Source: Pseudomonadota bacterium (lineage in GTDB: Bacteria; Pseudomonadota; Gammaproteobacteria; Steroidobacterales; Steroidobacteraceae). From it: a stretch of DNA of 64,000 nt. The translations under genes were made by a program, and so were the position numbers. Position 1 is the stretch's first letter, and each line of letters opens with the position of its first letter. A model generated the notes under the pieces. That model had not been told where the DNA came from. It did no database searches and saw only the letters and a program-made list of their open reading frames with translations. The stretch covers positions 8,137 through 72,136 of the forward strand of contig JAEZCR010000026.1 in assembly GCA_023433465.1 (NCBI GenBank), in the 5' to 3' direction. This document shows positions 17,709 to 26,756 of the stretch, piece by piece.

Positions 17709-18266
17709 TCATTCCTTCCCGGGTACCTCGTATCGCAGCTCCGCGAATCCCGAGCCGACCTGCCGGGCGGAGATCAGCCGCAGTGGTGGGGCCGTGACGC
17801 GCCGCGGAAAGAGTTGTTTGCCCCGCCCCAGCGTCACCGAACCGACCTGGACCAGGATCTCGTCCAGGAGACCTGCGTCCCAGAACTGGCCGGCGAGATC
17901 TCCCCCACCGACTATCCAGATGTTCTTCGCGCCCGCGGCGGCGCGCATGTCGGTGTGCACCGGGCGAACGTCTCCGTGCGCGAAACGGATGTCAGCTCCT
18001 TGCAGGGCGGGAAGTTCGCGACTCGTGAAGACCCAGGTGGGCTGGGAGTATGGCCAGGGCGAGCCGGTCGATGCGGACACCGCATCCGAGTGCCTGAGCA
18101 TCCATTCATAGGTGGCGGAGCCCATGGCGAGCGCGCCGATTTCCTTGATGAACGCGGGGTAACTCGTGTCGTTGATATCGCCCAGTGGGAAGAGCCAGTC
18201 GAGCGAGTCGTCTTCGGTGGCGATGAAGCCGTCGAGGGACGTGGCGGTGAAGAACTGCGTTTTCAT
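17709..18266 (-). CDS. Dihydrofolate reductase / RibD C-terminal-fold reductase
   Basis: The 185-residue protein has the RibD-C/DHFR-like fold. The N-terminal TSLDGFIA motif, an AMGSATYEWM segment, VFTSRE and the nucleotide-binding IVGGGDLAGQFWDAGLLDEI are all present. The family reduces pterin- or deazaflavin-like substrates with NADPH, and this stand-alone branch is mostly uncharacterised. It starts at 18266, 57 bases after the lipoprotein gene at the end of the conflict operon. It is probably independent of that operon. Confidence 0.85.
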   Translation of the reverse strand: MKTQFFTATSLDGFIATEDDSLDWLFPLGDINDTSYPAFIKEIGALAMGSATYEWMLRHSDAVSASTGSPWPYSQPTWVFTSRELPALQGADIRFAHGDVRPVHTDMRAAAGAKNIWIVGGGDLAGQFWDAGLLDEILVQVGSVTLGRGKQLFPRRVTAPPLRLISARQVGSGFAELRYEVPGKE

Positions 18267-18323
18267 TGCGGACTCCTTCGCAGCATACGTTCCACGTCGC
18301 GCGCCGCGCGGGTGGGGACGGAT

Positions 18324-19103
18324 TCATGGAGTGCAAGTCGTGGAAATTTGCGCTGCGGAGAGACGCGCCTCCGCTTTCTGGACCGTCTCCACCACCTTTT
18401 CTTTCTGTTCGGCCTTCGGACCGCTGCCCGCGAAAAGTCCCGTGAACTCCTCGAGCGTGCAGTATTCCCGATTGAGGTTCGACGCCAGGTATTCGACGAG
18501 TGAAGGCGCGACCGACTTGACCGAATGATGTGCGGAAAGGAGCTGATCCAGGATTCCGTCCGGTGAACCGCCAATCTCCTCGACGAGCGCCACCGAGCGC
18601 TCGTGCTTCTCCGGCGGAATCGTCGCGGCCGCGCCGACGAGTTCCCTGATTTCCCGCGCCTTGATGTCGAAAAGCGCGAGCTGCGGCACCACCCTGATGA
18701 ATGCGCAGTCGCGCGGTTGCGATGCGTCCTGGTTCGGCAGGCGCCTGCAGGCCTTGGCGGCTTTGTCACCGATCGCCAGCACCTGAGTCTCGCGTCCGCG
18801 ACCGGACTTCCAGGCGGAGGCGGCCGCGATGCGGTAGAAGCCTACCGCCGTCGCAGGGTCCTTCGCCGCGATCGCGTCACCGGCCTTCTCGGCACGGATG
18901 GACAAGTCGACCATCTGCGCTTCGGAGGTCTCATTTGTGGTCATCGCCACCAGGAACTGGTCGGGAGTCGCCCGCTCCGCTTCGAGCTTGGCCGAATAGG
19001 CGCGCGCCCATTCATTGTCCATCTTGATGAGATCGACCGGCGCTACGCAGGCCGTCAGCAACAAACAGGGAATGATCCACGCAACGAGCCGTTTCGGTTT
19101 CAC
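18324..19103 (-). CDS. Lipoprotein, last gene of the TIR/pYEATS operon
   Basis: The 259-residue lipoprotein has a signal ending in LLLTAC (Cys at residue 19). A helical mature part rich in Ala, Glu and Lys follows, with two further Cys near residues 130-150 and two near the C-terminus. No family is recognised. The GTG start at 19103 is set by a GTGA overlap with the preceding gene's stop. A longer in-frame reading from 19214 lies wholly inside that gene. Its place at the end of an eight-gene coupled operon suggests an envelope component of the same system. Confidence 0.75.
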   Translation of the reverse strand: MKPKRLVAWIIPCLLLTACVAPVDLIKMDNEWARAYSAKLEAERATPDQFLVAMTTNETSEAQMVDLSIRAEKAGDAIAAKDPATAVGFYRIAAASAWKSGRGRETQVLAIGDKAAKACRRLPNQDASQPRDCAFIRVVPQLALFDIKAREIRELVGAAATIPPEKHERSVALVEEIGGSPDGILDQLLSAHHSVKSVAPSLVEYLASNLNREYCTLEEFTGLFAGSGPKAEQKEKVVETVQKAEARLSAAQISTTCTP

Positions 19104-20929
19104 TTCGCCACTCCCGCCGCACCGACTGCGACCCTGATTGTCTGCTCGTCCAGGATCGGTACCACTCCCGATTCGATGACCTGGTGGATCATCGTGCGAT
19201 ACAGGAACAACCACTCACTACCGCCCATCTTCTCGCGGTTGTCGGTCACCAGCTTCCCGAGTTGCGCCGCGAGCTCCCCGACTTTCTTCCCATGGAGCGC
19301 CGCCGCCGCGGCGTTGCTCGCATGAGCGCGTATGGCGGCGATCATGGCATCGCGCAGGGTCGCGCCAAACATCACGGCACCACCTGCTCTTCCAGCCTCA
19401 GTCCACTGCGCCACCGCAACAGACAGCAAGTCCCCTAACAATGTATCGAGAAGGCTTCCCCGCTCCGCATTGCGCTCGACGCCGAGCAGACGGCCCGGAT
19501 TCGCCGCCACCTCCTGTGCCGCGGCTGCAAGGATCGCCATCCAGTCGTCCTGCGACAGCAACAGGTGCTCGTCACTCGCCATCGCCGTCACGATCGCCGA
19601 GATGAGTCGATCGATCTCCGCGTTGCGGGTCGATGGCATCAATCCAGGAGTCGCCGCCACTCGTGCGACGACCACGCGCAGGATACTCTCGATGTTAGCG
19701 CGACTCCCGAGCCGTCGGAGCGCAGCCGAATCATCCTGCTTCAGCGCCTGCGCGATCGGAGCCAGTACCGGATTCAACAGCTGCGCGACGAGATTGTCCC
19801 ACGGCTTGCCGGGATCGAGCAGCAAGCCACCTTCGCGCGCGAACGATTCGACGACGCTCGTCGCGAGATCCAGGACCAGCGATCGGTCGATCGCGGGAGC
19901 GCCGGCGGCCACGCTTGCAAGATCCTTGAAGACGGCCCCAATGAGTTTGTCCGTCGAGTCCTGCGTCTTTCCAAGGAACAGATCCGGGCGCGCGGCAGCG
20001 AGTTGTGCGGTGGCCTTGAACAGTTGAACCGCACCGGCCTTCGAGACGACTTCGGTCAGCCCCAGGTCCGCGATCTTGAGCACGTAAGTGCGCGTCAGCG
20101 TCCCGAGGACATCGTCGTTGCCAAACTGTGCGCCGAAGAATGCCCCCGGATCTTCCGCCAGCGTGCGCAGCGCTTCGCCTGCCACCGGGCCCAACACGTT
20201 TTCGAGAACCCCTCGCCACTTGATCTGTTTGTCGAGCGACTCCGGCAGGCTCTCGACGATTTTCGGAAGCGTGTTCGTCACCAGCTTTTGCAGGTGTGCA
20301 TCTTCGACGATGGCTTCCGGATGTTCAGCCAGCGCACCGAGCCCGGCCTTGAGGAAAATGGCCGCGACCCTTTCTCCGAACAGGTTGCGGGGACCGAGCG
20401 CGTCGGCATTGTCAGGGACCAGGTCCGCCACGCGCGATGCGACCGCCTTGACCAGCGATTCGGCATTGCCGTCGAGACCGAACAACTTCGGGTCGGTGGC
20501 TGCGAACTCCGCCGCGACATCGACGATGACGAGGACCACGCGCGCAAACGGGCCCAGCGGCTCCTCGCCCCTGGCCCATTGATTGACCATCCAGTATCCC
20601 GCGAACTCGTCGGCGCGAGACGCAAGGTTCTTGTCGGCGATGATCTGCTGCCGCGCGTGCTCCGCCGAAAGCAGGTCGAATGCGTCCGCGAGTCGTTCCG
20701 CGCCTGGCTTGCCCGTGAACGAATCCCAGTAGCGGCTCAGATCCGGCGTGATCTTTTCGGGATGGACCTCGAAGTATCCTCGGACCTTCGCCCGCTGTGG
20801 AAACGAAATCTTCTCGACGAGCGGCAGGAGCACCGTGCGATCGCGCGCGTACTGCCCGATCGCCTCACTACCTGCGCGCTGCAGTCGGGCGGCGGCGCGA
20901 ACCGCCATCATGATGAGGGTTGGATTCAC
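19100..20929 (-). CDS. Large helical protein of unknown fold in the TIR/pYEATS operon
   Basis: The 609-residue protein is predicted mostly alpha-helical and has no signal peptide. It shows repeated ALxxLxxDP / LFGLDGNAESL / LFLGKTQDSTDKLI-type segments. About four loose repeats of this kind end in a GLDGN, LGKTQD or GVERNAERG turn, so it may be an internal repeat protein. I recognise no family. The start is the GTG at 20929, which overlaps the stop of the upstream membrane gene (GTGA). It lies between a membrane protein and a lipoprotein, so an envelope-associated scaffold is possible. Confidence 0.7.
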   Translation of the reverse strand: MNPTLIMMAVRAAARLQRAGSEAIGQYARDRTVLLPLVEKISFPQRAKVRGYFEVHPEKITPDLSRYWDSFTGKPGAERLADAFDLLSAEHARQQIIADKNLASRADEFAGYWMVNQWARGEEPLGPFARVVLVIVDVAAEFAATDPKLFGLDGNAESLVKAVASRVADLVPDNADALGPRNLFGERVAAIFLKAGLGALAEHPEAIVEDAHLQKLVTNTLPKIVESLPESLDKQIKWRGVLENVLGPVAGEALRTLAEDPGAFFGAQFGNDDVLGTLTRTYVLKIADLGLTEVVSKAGAVQLFKATAQLAAARPDLFLGKTQDSTDKLIGAVFKDLASVAAGAPAIDRSLVLDLATSVVESFAREGGLLLDPGKPWDNLVAQLLNPVLAPIAQALKQDDSAALRRLGSRANIESILRVVVARVAATPGLMPSTRNAEIDRLISAIVTAMASDEHLLLSQDDWMAILAAAAQEVAANPGRLLGVERNAERGSLLDTLLGDLLSVAVAQWTEAGRAGGAVMFGATLRDAMIAAIRAHASNAAAAALHGKKVGELAAQLGKLVTDNREKMGGSEWLFLYRTMIHQVIESGVVPILDEQTIRVAVGAAGVAK

Positions 20930-22089
20930 GGGCCGGCTCCACCTGCCGGCTGGCCGCTGGAAGAAGGGGGATGCGCAGCGGCAAAGGCGACTCGGAACGC
21001 GTCGACAGGTGTACTCGGTGGCGAACCCGCCGCGGCTCCTGCTCGCGCAGGCGTATCCGGAGTTTCCGGTTCGCGGCTGCTGGAGCGCGATTGCGCGCCA
21101 CGCGTGAGACTGCGCGCGAGATCGAACCAGAACGGCGCCCCGAGACCGATCAGCAGACCCGCGAGGCCCACCGAGAGGATCCACTGCAGTCCGCGGACCG
21201 AAGCGATTCGATCGACTATCGATCCGACGTCCATCGGCAGAGCGCGCTGCTCGTCATCCACACAACCCGCATCGCGAGACCTCGGCGCCTTTCCATCCGC
21301 GGCAGCCGTTCGCGGCCGGCAGAAAGGCCAATACTCCGTGGAAATCGGCAGCCCGGTGTCGTCGATTCGCGCAAGCTCGGCGCGCACTCGCTCCGCGCCC
21401 GCATCGACGATTTCGTTTGGGGTGGAAACTTCCGGTCCCGCAGGCACCGGCGGAGCGCTCATCACGTCGGCAGCGCTCCTGGGACGAGGTGCATTCTCGG
21501 CCACCTGGGATTCGAGCGCCTGGACGACACTCTGTGTGAGCTTGTCGTCGTGCAGCAGCGACTTGAACACCCGCACCGCGTCCACGTTCACCGCGAATGC
21601 GCACACCATCGAAACGAGCAGACACCAGAAATGCGCCTGGCCCTGGAATCGCTGCGAAGCCCCCTGCCCGAAGCGATCGAACTTCTGCGCGAGGTCATTG
21701 ATGATGATCTGCGTGCGTTCGGCTCCTGTCCGGGCAATCGCATCGCCGACATGGGTATCGGCGAGGCGCTCGGCGAACTGCATCATCGACATCGATTTCA
21801 AATCGGCGGATTGAGCAATCGAGCGCAACCAGCTGGTCTTCTTCTCGTACGCCTGGTTGCGTGTGACCGATGCCAGGAACTGGTCACGGGCGGTTTCCAT
21901 CGAGATCCCGCTCAGCGTCGCGGCTATCCGCGTGCTCAGCACGTCGTCGAACAGCCGCTCCATCATGAGCCGGAACCCACGTTCGCGCGTCGAAAGAAGC
22001 TGGTAGCCCGTTTCGAGAACGATGGTCACCACCGTGGCGAGCGCCAGCATGATCAGTGAAAACGCCAGCGCGGCTTCGAGCCAGTTCAT
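20926..22089 (-). CDS. Three-pass membrane protein of the TIR/pYEATS operon
   Basis: The 387-residue protein has membrane segments near residues 6-28 (ALAFSLIMLALATVVTIVL), 150-172 (HFWCLLVSMVCAFAVNVDAV) and 300-325 (ILSVGLAGLLIGLGAPFWF). Helical cytoplasmic regions lie between them, and a Ser/Pro/Ala-rich C-terminal tail follows. No family is recognised. It starts 15 bases after the pYEATS-TIR stop. As the only multi-pass protein of the operon, it is a candidate membrane effector or anchor for the TIR proteins. Confidence 0.72.
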   Translation of the reverse strand: MNWLEAALAFSLIMLALATVVTIVLETGYQLLSTRERGFRLMMERLFDDVLSTRIAATLSGISMETARDQFLASVTRNQAYEKKTSWLRSIAQSADLKSMSMMQFAERLADTHVGDAIARTGAERTQIIINDLAQKFDRFGQGASQRFQGQAHFWCLLVSMVCAFAVNVDAVRVFKSLLHDDKLTQSVVQALESQVAENAPRPRSAADVMSAPPVPAGPEVSTPNEIVDAGAERVRAELARIDDTGLPISTEYWPFCRPRTAAADGKAPRSRDAGCVDDEQRALPMDVGSIVDRIASVRGLQWILSVGLAGLLIGLGAPFWFDLARSLTRGAQSRSSSREPETPDTPARAGAAAGSPPSTPVDAFRVAFAAAHPPSSSGQPAGGAGP

Positions 22090-22104
22090 GAAACCCCTTG
22101 CGTG

Positions 22105-22866
22105 CTACGCCTTTGCTTTCGTCGCCTGAAGGATTTGTGCCGTCGCCGCATCGAGTTCCGCGGAGGAGCCGATATGGAGAGCGCTCCGGTTGGCGAGCGC
22201 TTCCGGCACTTCCGCCGCCGTACCGACGAGCAGAGGGATGACATTCTTGTCCTCGGCATTCATCGCGTAACCCATCTCGAGCTTCGACCACAAGCTGGGT
22301 TTTCCGGAGACGATGAAAACAGTCGCATCGGATTTCTTGATGGCCTGCTTCACGAAGTGATCCCACTGCTGCCCAGCCTCCAAGTCGTCCGGCGACGCGA
22401 TGGTGACTCCGTGACTCTTGAGCTTTTCCTTGAGCTGCCTCGCGAGATCGGAATCCGCCGCTCCGTTCGAGACGTACACCGTAGGGTGCTGCTCTGGCAG
22501 CTCGGCATCCTTCCTGGGTGGCTTGGGTCCGGGCCTGACGACTGCGCGTCCACTCGGCTTTTGCGGAACGATTGCGTCGGGCTCCGCCGGGTATTCGAGC
22601 TTGAGCTGGTGAACCCGCTTGAGGTTCTTGCCGGTGGCGCGAACGATCTCGATATAGATCTTGAATTCGCCCCAACCTGCCGAATCTAGCCGAAAGCCGT
22701 TGCTTCGCTTCTTGATGACGCGAACCGGATCGCGAAATGTGGAGTGGAGCGTGTAGATCACATGTGTGATGACATCGAGCTCCTTCTTCGGCGCTTCGAT
22801 CCATACGGACCAGTCCCACCAGTCCTTGGCGCTGTAAGTGGACGATTGTTTGATCTGGATGGTCAT
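22105..22866 (-). CDS. pYEATS-TIR protein
   Basis: The 253-residue protein has two domains. Residues 1-92 match the prokaryotic YEATS (pYEATS) pattern: WWDWSVWIE, ITHVIYTLHSTF, GFRLDSAGWGEFKIYIEI. After a Pro/Lys linker, residues 128-250 form a TIR-like domain (TVYVSNGAADSDLARQL, SDATVFIVSG) with a Glu at 197 in SLWSKLEMGYA, the position of the catalytic Glu in TIR NADases. pYEATS modules are known from predicted conflict systems, where they may recognise modified ligands. Here the module may sense and the TIR may signal or destroy NAD. The ATG at 22866 overlaps the upstream gene stop by four bases. Confidence 0.8.
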   Translation of the reverse strand: MTIQIKQSSTYSAKDWWDWSVWIEAPKKELDVITHVIYTLHSTFRDPVRVIKKRSNGFRLDSAGWGEFKIYIEIVRATGKNLKRVHQLKLEYPAEPDAIVPQKPSGRAVVRPGPKPPRKDAELPEQHPTVYVSNGAADSDLARQLKEKLKSHGVTIASPDDLEAGQQWDHFVKQAIKKSDATVFIVSGKPSLWSKLEMGYAMNAEDKNVIPLLVGTAAEVPEALANRSALHIGSSAELDAATAQILQATKAKA

Positions 22867-23558
22867 GACCGGCCTCCATTCTTGAGCGGTATGCCTATCC
22901 ACTGTGATTCCGCGTTCGACTGCCAGGGTTTCTTGCCGAGGCCTTCGATTTTCAGCTGGATCTGATCGTCGTCTTTCACGCCCTCGACCCACACGTAGAC
23001 ACCATCGCCTTCGGGCACCGGCGTTACCTCTGTCCAGGCAGTTCGTTCGCCCTTCGACCAAAGCCGATGCGAACACCGGGCATCGTCCCCGACGGACTTG
23101 AGCTTCCGGCCAAGCTCATCGGGGTTGATGCGCACTTTGACCTTGCGGCCCATCCTGAGCTTCCATTCGCCAATGGTTTCCGCCAGCCGCAGAAAGGCCT
23201 CGAGCGGACTCGCCCGATCGAACGCGATGATCTCGTGGGACTGGTACATGCCGCCGACGTCCACATCGGTCTCAACCATCGCGATCGCGGGCTTTCCCTT
23301 GTTGCGTGCGTAGTTGATCTCGTCTCGCACCCAGTCGTGCGTGGTGTACTTGCCGTCCGCTTTCGCGTCCCGGCGCGTCAGCAATCCAACCACCGCATCG
23401 CACTCATCGATGCGGGCCTGGACGGCGGGAGTCAGCGCTTCGCCGCCGAGGCGCTCGCCCGTTACCGGATGCGCGAACTGGCTCGCGAACTGTCGCTCGC
23501 ACCAACGCACGACGTCCCTATCTACATCACGAAACGAGAACCCCAGAAAGATCTTCAT
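22863..23558 (-). CDS. TIR-like protein with C-terminal beta-rich domain
   Basis: The 231-residue protein has an N-terminal TIR-like domain (residues 1-120): IFLGFSFRDVDRDVV, ECDAVVGLLT, and a Glu at 80 in HDWVRDEINYARNKGKP. The C-terminal 100 residues (TAWTEVTPVP, GVYVWVEGVKDDDQIQLKIEG) look beta-rich and unlike anything I can name. It may be a ligand-binding domain. Both ends are coupled by ATGA overlaps, to the protease gene upstream and the pYEATS-TIR gene downstream. The enzymatic activity of the TIR is inferred only from the placed Glu. Confidence 0.72.
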   Translation of the reverse strand: MKIFLGFSFRDVDRDVVRWCERQFASQFAHPVTGERLGGEALTPAVQARIDECDAVVGLLTRRDAKADGKYTTHDWVRDEINYARNKGKPAIAMVETDVDVGGMYQSHEIIAFDRASPLEAFLRLAETIGEWKLRMGRKVKVRINPDELGRKLKSVGDDARCSHRLWSKGERTAWTEVTPVPEGDGVYVWVEGVKDDDQIQLKIEGLGKKPWQSNAESQWIGIPLKNGGRS

Positions 23559-25168
23559 GACTCCTCCCGCATTACGGCGAGATGCGATTTCACCCAGGTG
23601 ATGATCGATTGGATCCAGATACCCTCGTTGGCGGGATAAGTACCGGGCTTTCCATTGAGTTTGGTCATGAGCTTGCCGCCCTTGTGATGCAGCGCGACGA
23701 CTCCCCACATCTTGTTGAACACCGGGCTGCCGGAATTGCCTTCCTCGGTGGTCGTGCGATAGTGAACTCGACGAATCTCCGGTCGTGGAGGAGTCCCGTT
23801 GGGCGCCCCTTCGTGGTCTAGGATTTCGTTGTCCTGGAACGCGTAGGTCTGCTCCTCTCCCTGCGGGTGCCCGATGACGAAGACCTGAGGCTGAGGGGGA
23901 TCGGGCTGGATCGTGGGAAGCCCTTTCGCGATGTCCAGCGGCTTCGGATCCTTCAAATCTCCTTTGAGGCGCATGAGGCAGAAATCGAGATCATCGCGTG
24001 GCGACTCACAGATGATCTCGTCGATCTCGTATGACTGATTGGGGTCGATCGCTTCGAATCTGACTTCCACGACGTCCGGGGTAGCGCCACCTTCGGCGCC
24101 CTTGGAATTCAAGACGTGGAAGTTGGTGAGAAGCAGGAATTCACCGGGATCGTCGTCCACGAAATCTTTCGAGCGCACCAGGAAACCCGTGCCGAATCGC
24201 TTTCCGAGCTTTTGCCGGATCGCCGCGACGCCAAGTCCCTGGTCAAGTCCCCTGATCCACCACTCCCGCGTCTTCGTTCCTTTTTCGATACCGAGTACCG
24301 CCTGGAACTGCGATTCGCTTGGAATCTTTTGCAGAGTCGGACCCGGATCCGCGGGAATCCTGACAGTGGCGTCCGGCAGACTCATCCTCTGGACCTTCAA
24401 GACTTCGAGCGCAGCCTGACCGCGATCGTCCTGATCGAGATTCCACACTTCCTTGAACTGGCGCAGCGTGCTGCTCAAGTGGAACTCTTTGGTCTTCGGC
24501 GATGCCGTGTACTCCCGCAGCGCCGATTCGATCGTTTCCCAGTCCTCGGTGCCGAGACTGGCTTCGGCGAGCGTCGCCAGGTACCAGTCGTCACGCTCGC
24601 CTTCCGGAACTGCCTTCAACGCGCTCAACAACTCCTTCGCCAGCTGCTGGCTATCTATGTCCGGCGGGTAGTCGATGCCGTTGCGCTGGCAATGCGCGAC
24701 ACAGGCCAGCAGGTTCACGCCATGCCAGGTATTGCGCCTGGTATCCGCCTGATATCCCGCACGGTAGGCCTCGATGGCGTTCGCCATCGAGAGCCGCGCC
24801 GCTGTCGAAGCGCGAAATCGCGAATCGAAGTACATCTGCTTGTACGACCTGCCTAACAACCCGGTGACTTCCGCCATTTCCGGGTGATCCGCGGGAATCC
24901 GCCGGCGCAGGACTTCGAGCACGTCCTGCGCGGCGGTGATTCGCCCGGTATCGATGAGCGCCTGGGCATACAGGCGTCGCGGAGTCGGCTCCACGGGCGC
25001 CACGCGGCCTATCGCTTCGGCTACGTCGATCAGCAGGCCGAAATCGCGAATGTTCCGCAGATCCGTCAGAAGCACGTTCGCCGCAGGCGGATCTTTCAGC
25101 GCTCCCGTCTTCCTGAGCTCGGCGATGAGCGCCTTTGCGTTGGCGCGGATTTCGTCGGCGCTCGCCAC
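23555..25168 (-). CDS. TPR-trypsin-like serine protease
   Basis: The 537-residue cytosolic protein has no signal peptide. Residues 1-235 are helical TPR-like repeats of the TRAFs/DUF4071 type (ADEIRANAKALIAELRKTG, RRLYAQALIDTGRITAAQDVL). Residues about 290-535 form a trypsin-fold protease with His in LLTNFHVL (near 350), Asp in DDLDFCLMRL (near 396) and Ser in EEGNSGSPVF (near 477). All three catalytic residues are present. Such TPR-protease fusions occur in predicted immune and cell-death systems, where the repeats receive a signal. It starts three bases after the alpha/beta hydrolase stop and overlaps the TIR gene by four. Confidence 0.82.
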   Translation of the reverse strand: MASADEIRANAKALIAELRKTGALKDPPAANVLLTDLRNIRDFGLLIDVAEAIGRVAPVEPTPRRLYAQALIDTGRITAAQDVLEVLRRRIPADHPEMAEVTGLLGRSYKQMYFDSRFRASTAARLSMANAIEAYRAGYQADTRRNTWHGVNLLACVAHCQRNGIDYPPDIDSQQLAKELLSALKAVPEGERDDWYLATLAEASLGTEDWETIESALREYTASPKTKEFHLSSTLRQFKEVWNLDQDDRGQAALEVLKVQRMSLPDATVRIPADPGPTLQKIPSESQFQAVLGIEKGTKTREWWIRGLDQGLGVAAIRQKLGKRFGTGFLVRSKDFVDDDPGEFLLLTNFHVLNSKGAEGGATPDVVEVRFEAIDPNQSYEIDEIICESPRDDLDFCLMRLKGDLKDPKPLDIAKGLPTIQPDPPQPQVFVIGHPQGEEQTYAFQDNEILDHEGAPNGTPPRPEIRRVHYRTTTEEGNSGSPVFNKMWGVVALHHKGGKLMTKLNGKPGTYPANEGIWIQSIITWVKSHLAVMREES

Positions 25169-25171
25169 GTG

Positions 25172-26107
25172 TCAGAGCTCGAGCATGGACCGCAACGCCT
25201 GGCGGAATTTCGGCTGCTTGAGATACTTCGTGGCGGAATGACGCCACGCGCCGTCGTTCTCTATCTGGATGTCCTCGATGCGCTTGACGCTCGAGAAGCG
25301 ATAGTCGTTGGCGAGTTGGGGATCGAGACCGCAGACCGGATCGAGCCGGTCGAATAGATTGACCCATCGCTTTGCGACCCGTTCGTTCGGAAAGCCTTCG
25401 AGCCGCGACCATCCCGGCTGAAGCTTGTCCTGCACTTCGTCGAGCCCCAATGGACTGCCGATCGTGATGAGACCATCGACCTTGTTGCAGTCGCCGACTC
25501 TCTTGAGGCAGTCGTAGGCGATCACCGTTCCCATGCTGTGCGAAACCACGATATGAGGACCGTTCGACGCAGGCTTGTTCACCTTTTCGACGAAACGTTT
25601 GCGAATGGTTTGCTGGATGCGCACGGGCTGGCGACCCGGCGGCGCGAAGCTCACGTCGAACAGGTAGTGGTGAACATCACGCAGAAACGCGTTCATGATC
25701 GGCTTCTTGATGAACCAGGGCAGCGGGATTCGTTCGAAAGAGCCTCCCGCCGCGGTCGGTGCCGCCGGCGGAGCCGAAGCGATCTCGTCGTCGTCGCGCG
25801 AGGTGAGTTTTTCGCGCAGCCCTTCGATGAACGCGGCTTCTTCCTTGTTGGCCGGCGTGGGGATGTCCTTGGCTCCGGCCGAGTCGGCGGCGGCATCCCT
25901 GTTGGCGTCCGTGCTCTCGAAATTGCTGACGTCGGTGATGGGCTCGCCGTACAGGAGATCCGCCCAGTACACCATCGACGTGGTTACACCGTCGGTCTCG
26001 AGCGAGAGCGGCTCAGCCGCCGCCTCGAGCGCCTCGCACCAGATTCGGAGCAATGTCTTCTCTTCGGGCTTGTTGGCGATGCCGTGTATGAAAGTGACGT
26101 GTGCCAT
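25172..26107 (-). CDS. Alpha/beta hydrolase (lipase/esterase-like)
   Basis: The 311-residue protein has an N-terminal FIHGIANKP oxyanion segment. The nucleophile elbow SHSMGTV (VVSHSMGTVIAYD) is near residue 189. A possible acid lies in DRLDP near 254, and the catalytic His in WRHSATKYL near 289. A long acidic insert lies between residues 60 and 115. No signal peptide is seen. The substrate is unknown; a phospholipid or acyl ester is plausible given its partners. It follows the muramidase gene by 34 bases and leads directly into the protease gene. Confidence 0.78.
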   Translation of the reverse strand: MAHVTFIHGIANKPEEKTLLRIWCEALEAAAEPLSLETDGVTTSMVYWADLLYGEPITDVSNFESTDANRDAAADSAGAKDIPTPANKEEAAFIEGLREKLTSRDDDEIASAPPAAPTAAGGSFERIPLPWFIKKPIMNAFLRDVHHYLFDVSFAPPGRQPVRIQQTIRKRFVEKVNKPASNGPHIVVSHSMGTVIAYDCLKRVGDCNKVDGLITIGSPLGLDEVQDKLQPGWSRLEGFPNERVAKRWVNLFDRLDPVCGLDPQLANDYRFSSVKRIEDIQIENDGAWRHSATKYLKQPKFRQALRSMLEL

Positions 26108-26141
26108 GGGTACTCCCTGATTCCTCGTGTACTGTGCCCGA

Positions 26142-26756
26142 TCAAAGGTCGAAGGCAGGATCTTCGCCGATGTCCGGGATCTTCATGGTCGGTTCCTTCG
26201 CCGAAGGCTCGAGACCCCGCATCGATTCGAAGCCCGGTAGCCCCGCTTCCTTGCGAAGGGCATTGAGGCGATTGAGCCACCCCTTCCTGAACACGGCGAG
26301 CTTGGGATTCTTCTCTATGAGCCGCCCATAGAAGGCTTCACGCGCATCGCAATATCGAATGACCACTTCGCCGTGATCGCACTCGGCGACTGCCTTTGCC
26401 GTGCCGGACCCGAAATCACCATCGACCGCGCAGTTCGCGGCGCCCTGCAGGAAACGCACGGCTCGGCCCACACCCATGTTCACCGCGGTATCGAACTGAA
26501 CGAGGTCCAGCGGGTCGTTGAGCAGCTCACAACGGGCCGCGAGCCAGTAGCCGGACTCGTAGATCGATTGAACTTCATCCTCGGAGATGAGCTTGACGTC
26601 CTGCGGCCCGGCACCCTGCCGTGCCCGCCACTGGTCGTAGACTTTCTGGGTGACTCCCCTGTTGGTGCGGCCGCCGGGGTCGTCGGGGTGATCGACGAAC
26701 CCGCCCTCCCAACGCAATACGAATTTGAGCGCAGAAGTCAGCTGGGTGGATGGCAT
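26142..26756 (-). CDS. GH108-type N-acetylmuramidase, first gene of the TIR/pYEATS operon
   Basis: The 204-residue protein matches the glycoside hydrolase 108 / ZliS family. The catalytic Glu lies in RWEGGFVDHPDDPGG at residue 17, followed by TNRGVTQKVYD. A peptidoglycan-binding_3-like C-terminal region (VNMGVGRAVRFLQ, VDGDFGSGTAKAV) follows. The family cleaves the peptidoglycan glycan strand and is common in phages. No signal peptide or transmembrane segment is seen, so it would need lysis, a pore or another export route. It is the promoter-proximal gene of the leftward operon. No phage structural or packaging genes are nearby. Confidence 0.82.
   Translation of the reverse strand: MPSTQLTSALKFVLRWEGGFVDHPDDPGGRTNRGVTQKVYDQWRARQGAGPQDVKLISEDEVQSIYESGYWLAARCELLNDPLDLVQFDTAVNMGVGRAVRFLQGAANCAVDGDFGSGTAKAVAECDHGEVVIRYCDAREAFYGRLIEKNPKLAVFRKGWLNRLNALRKEAGLPGFESMRGLEPSAKEPTMKIPDIGEDPAFDL

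Noticed and set aside
19565..21814. 749-residue plus-strand open frame across the TIR operon
   Set aside because: The composition is Arg-rich, low in hydrophobic pattern and without motifs. Both minus-strand genes beneath it are coupled and protein-like.
26142..26756. Prophage, suggested by the endolysin-like muramidase
   Set aside because: No holin, capsid, tail, terminase or phage integrase gene is near. The gene is coupled to hydrolase, protease and TIR genes instead.
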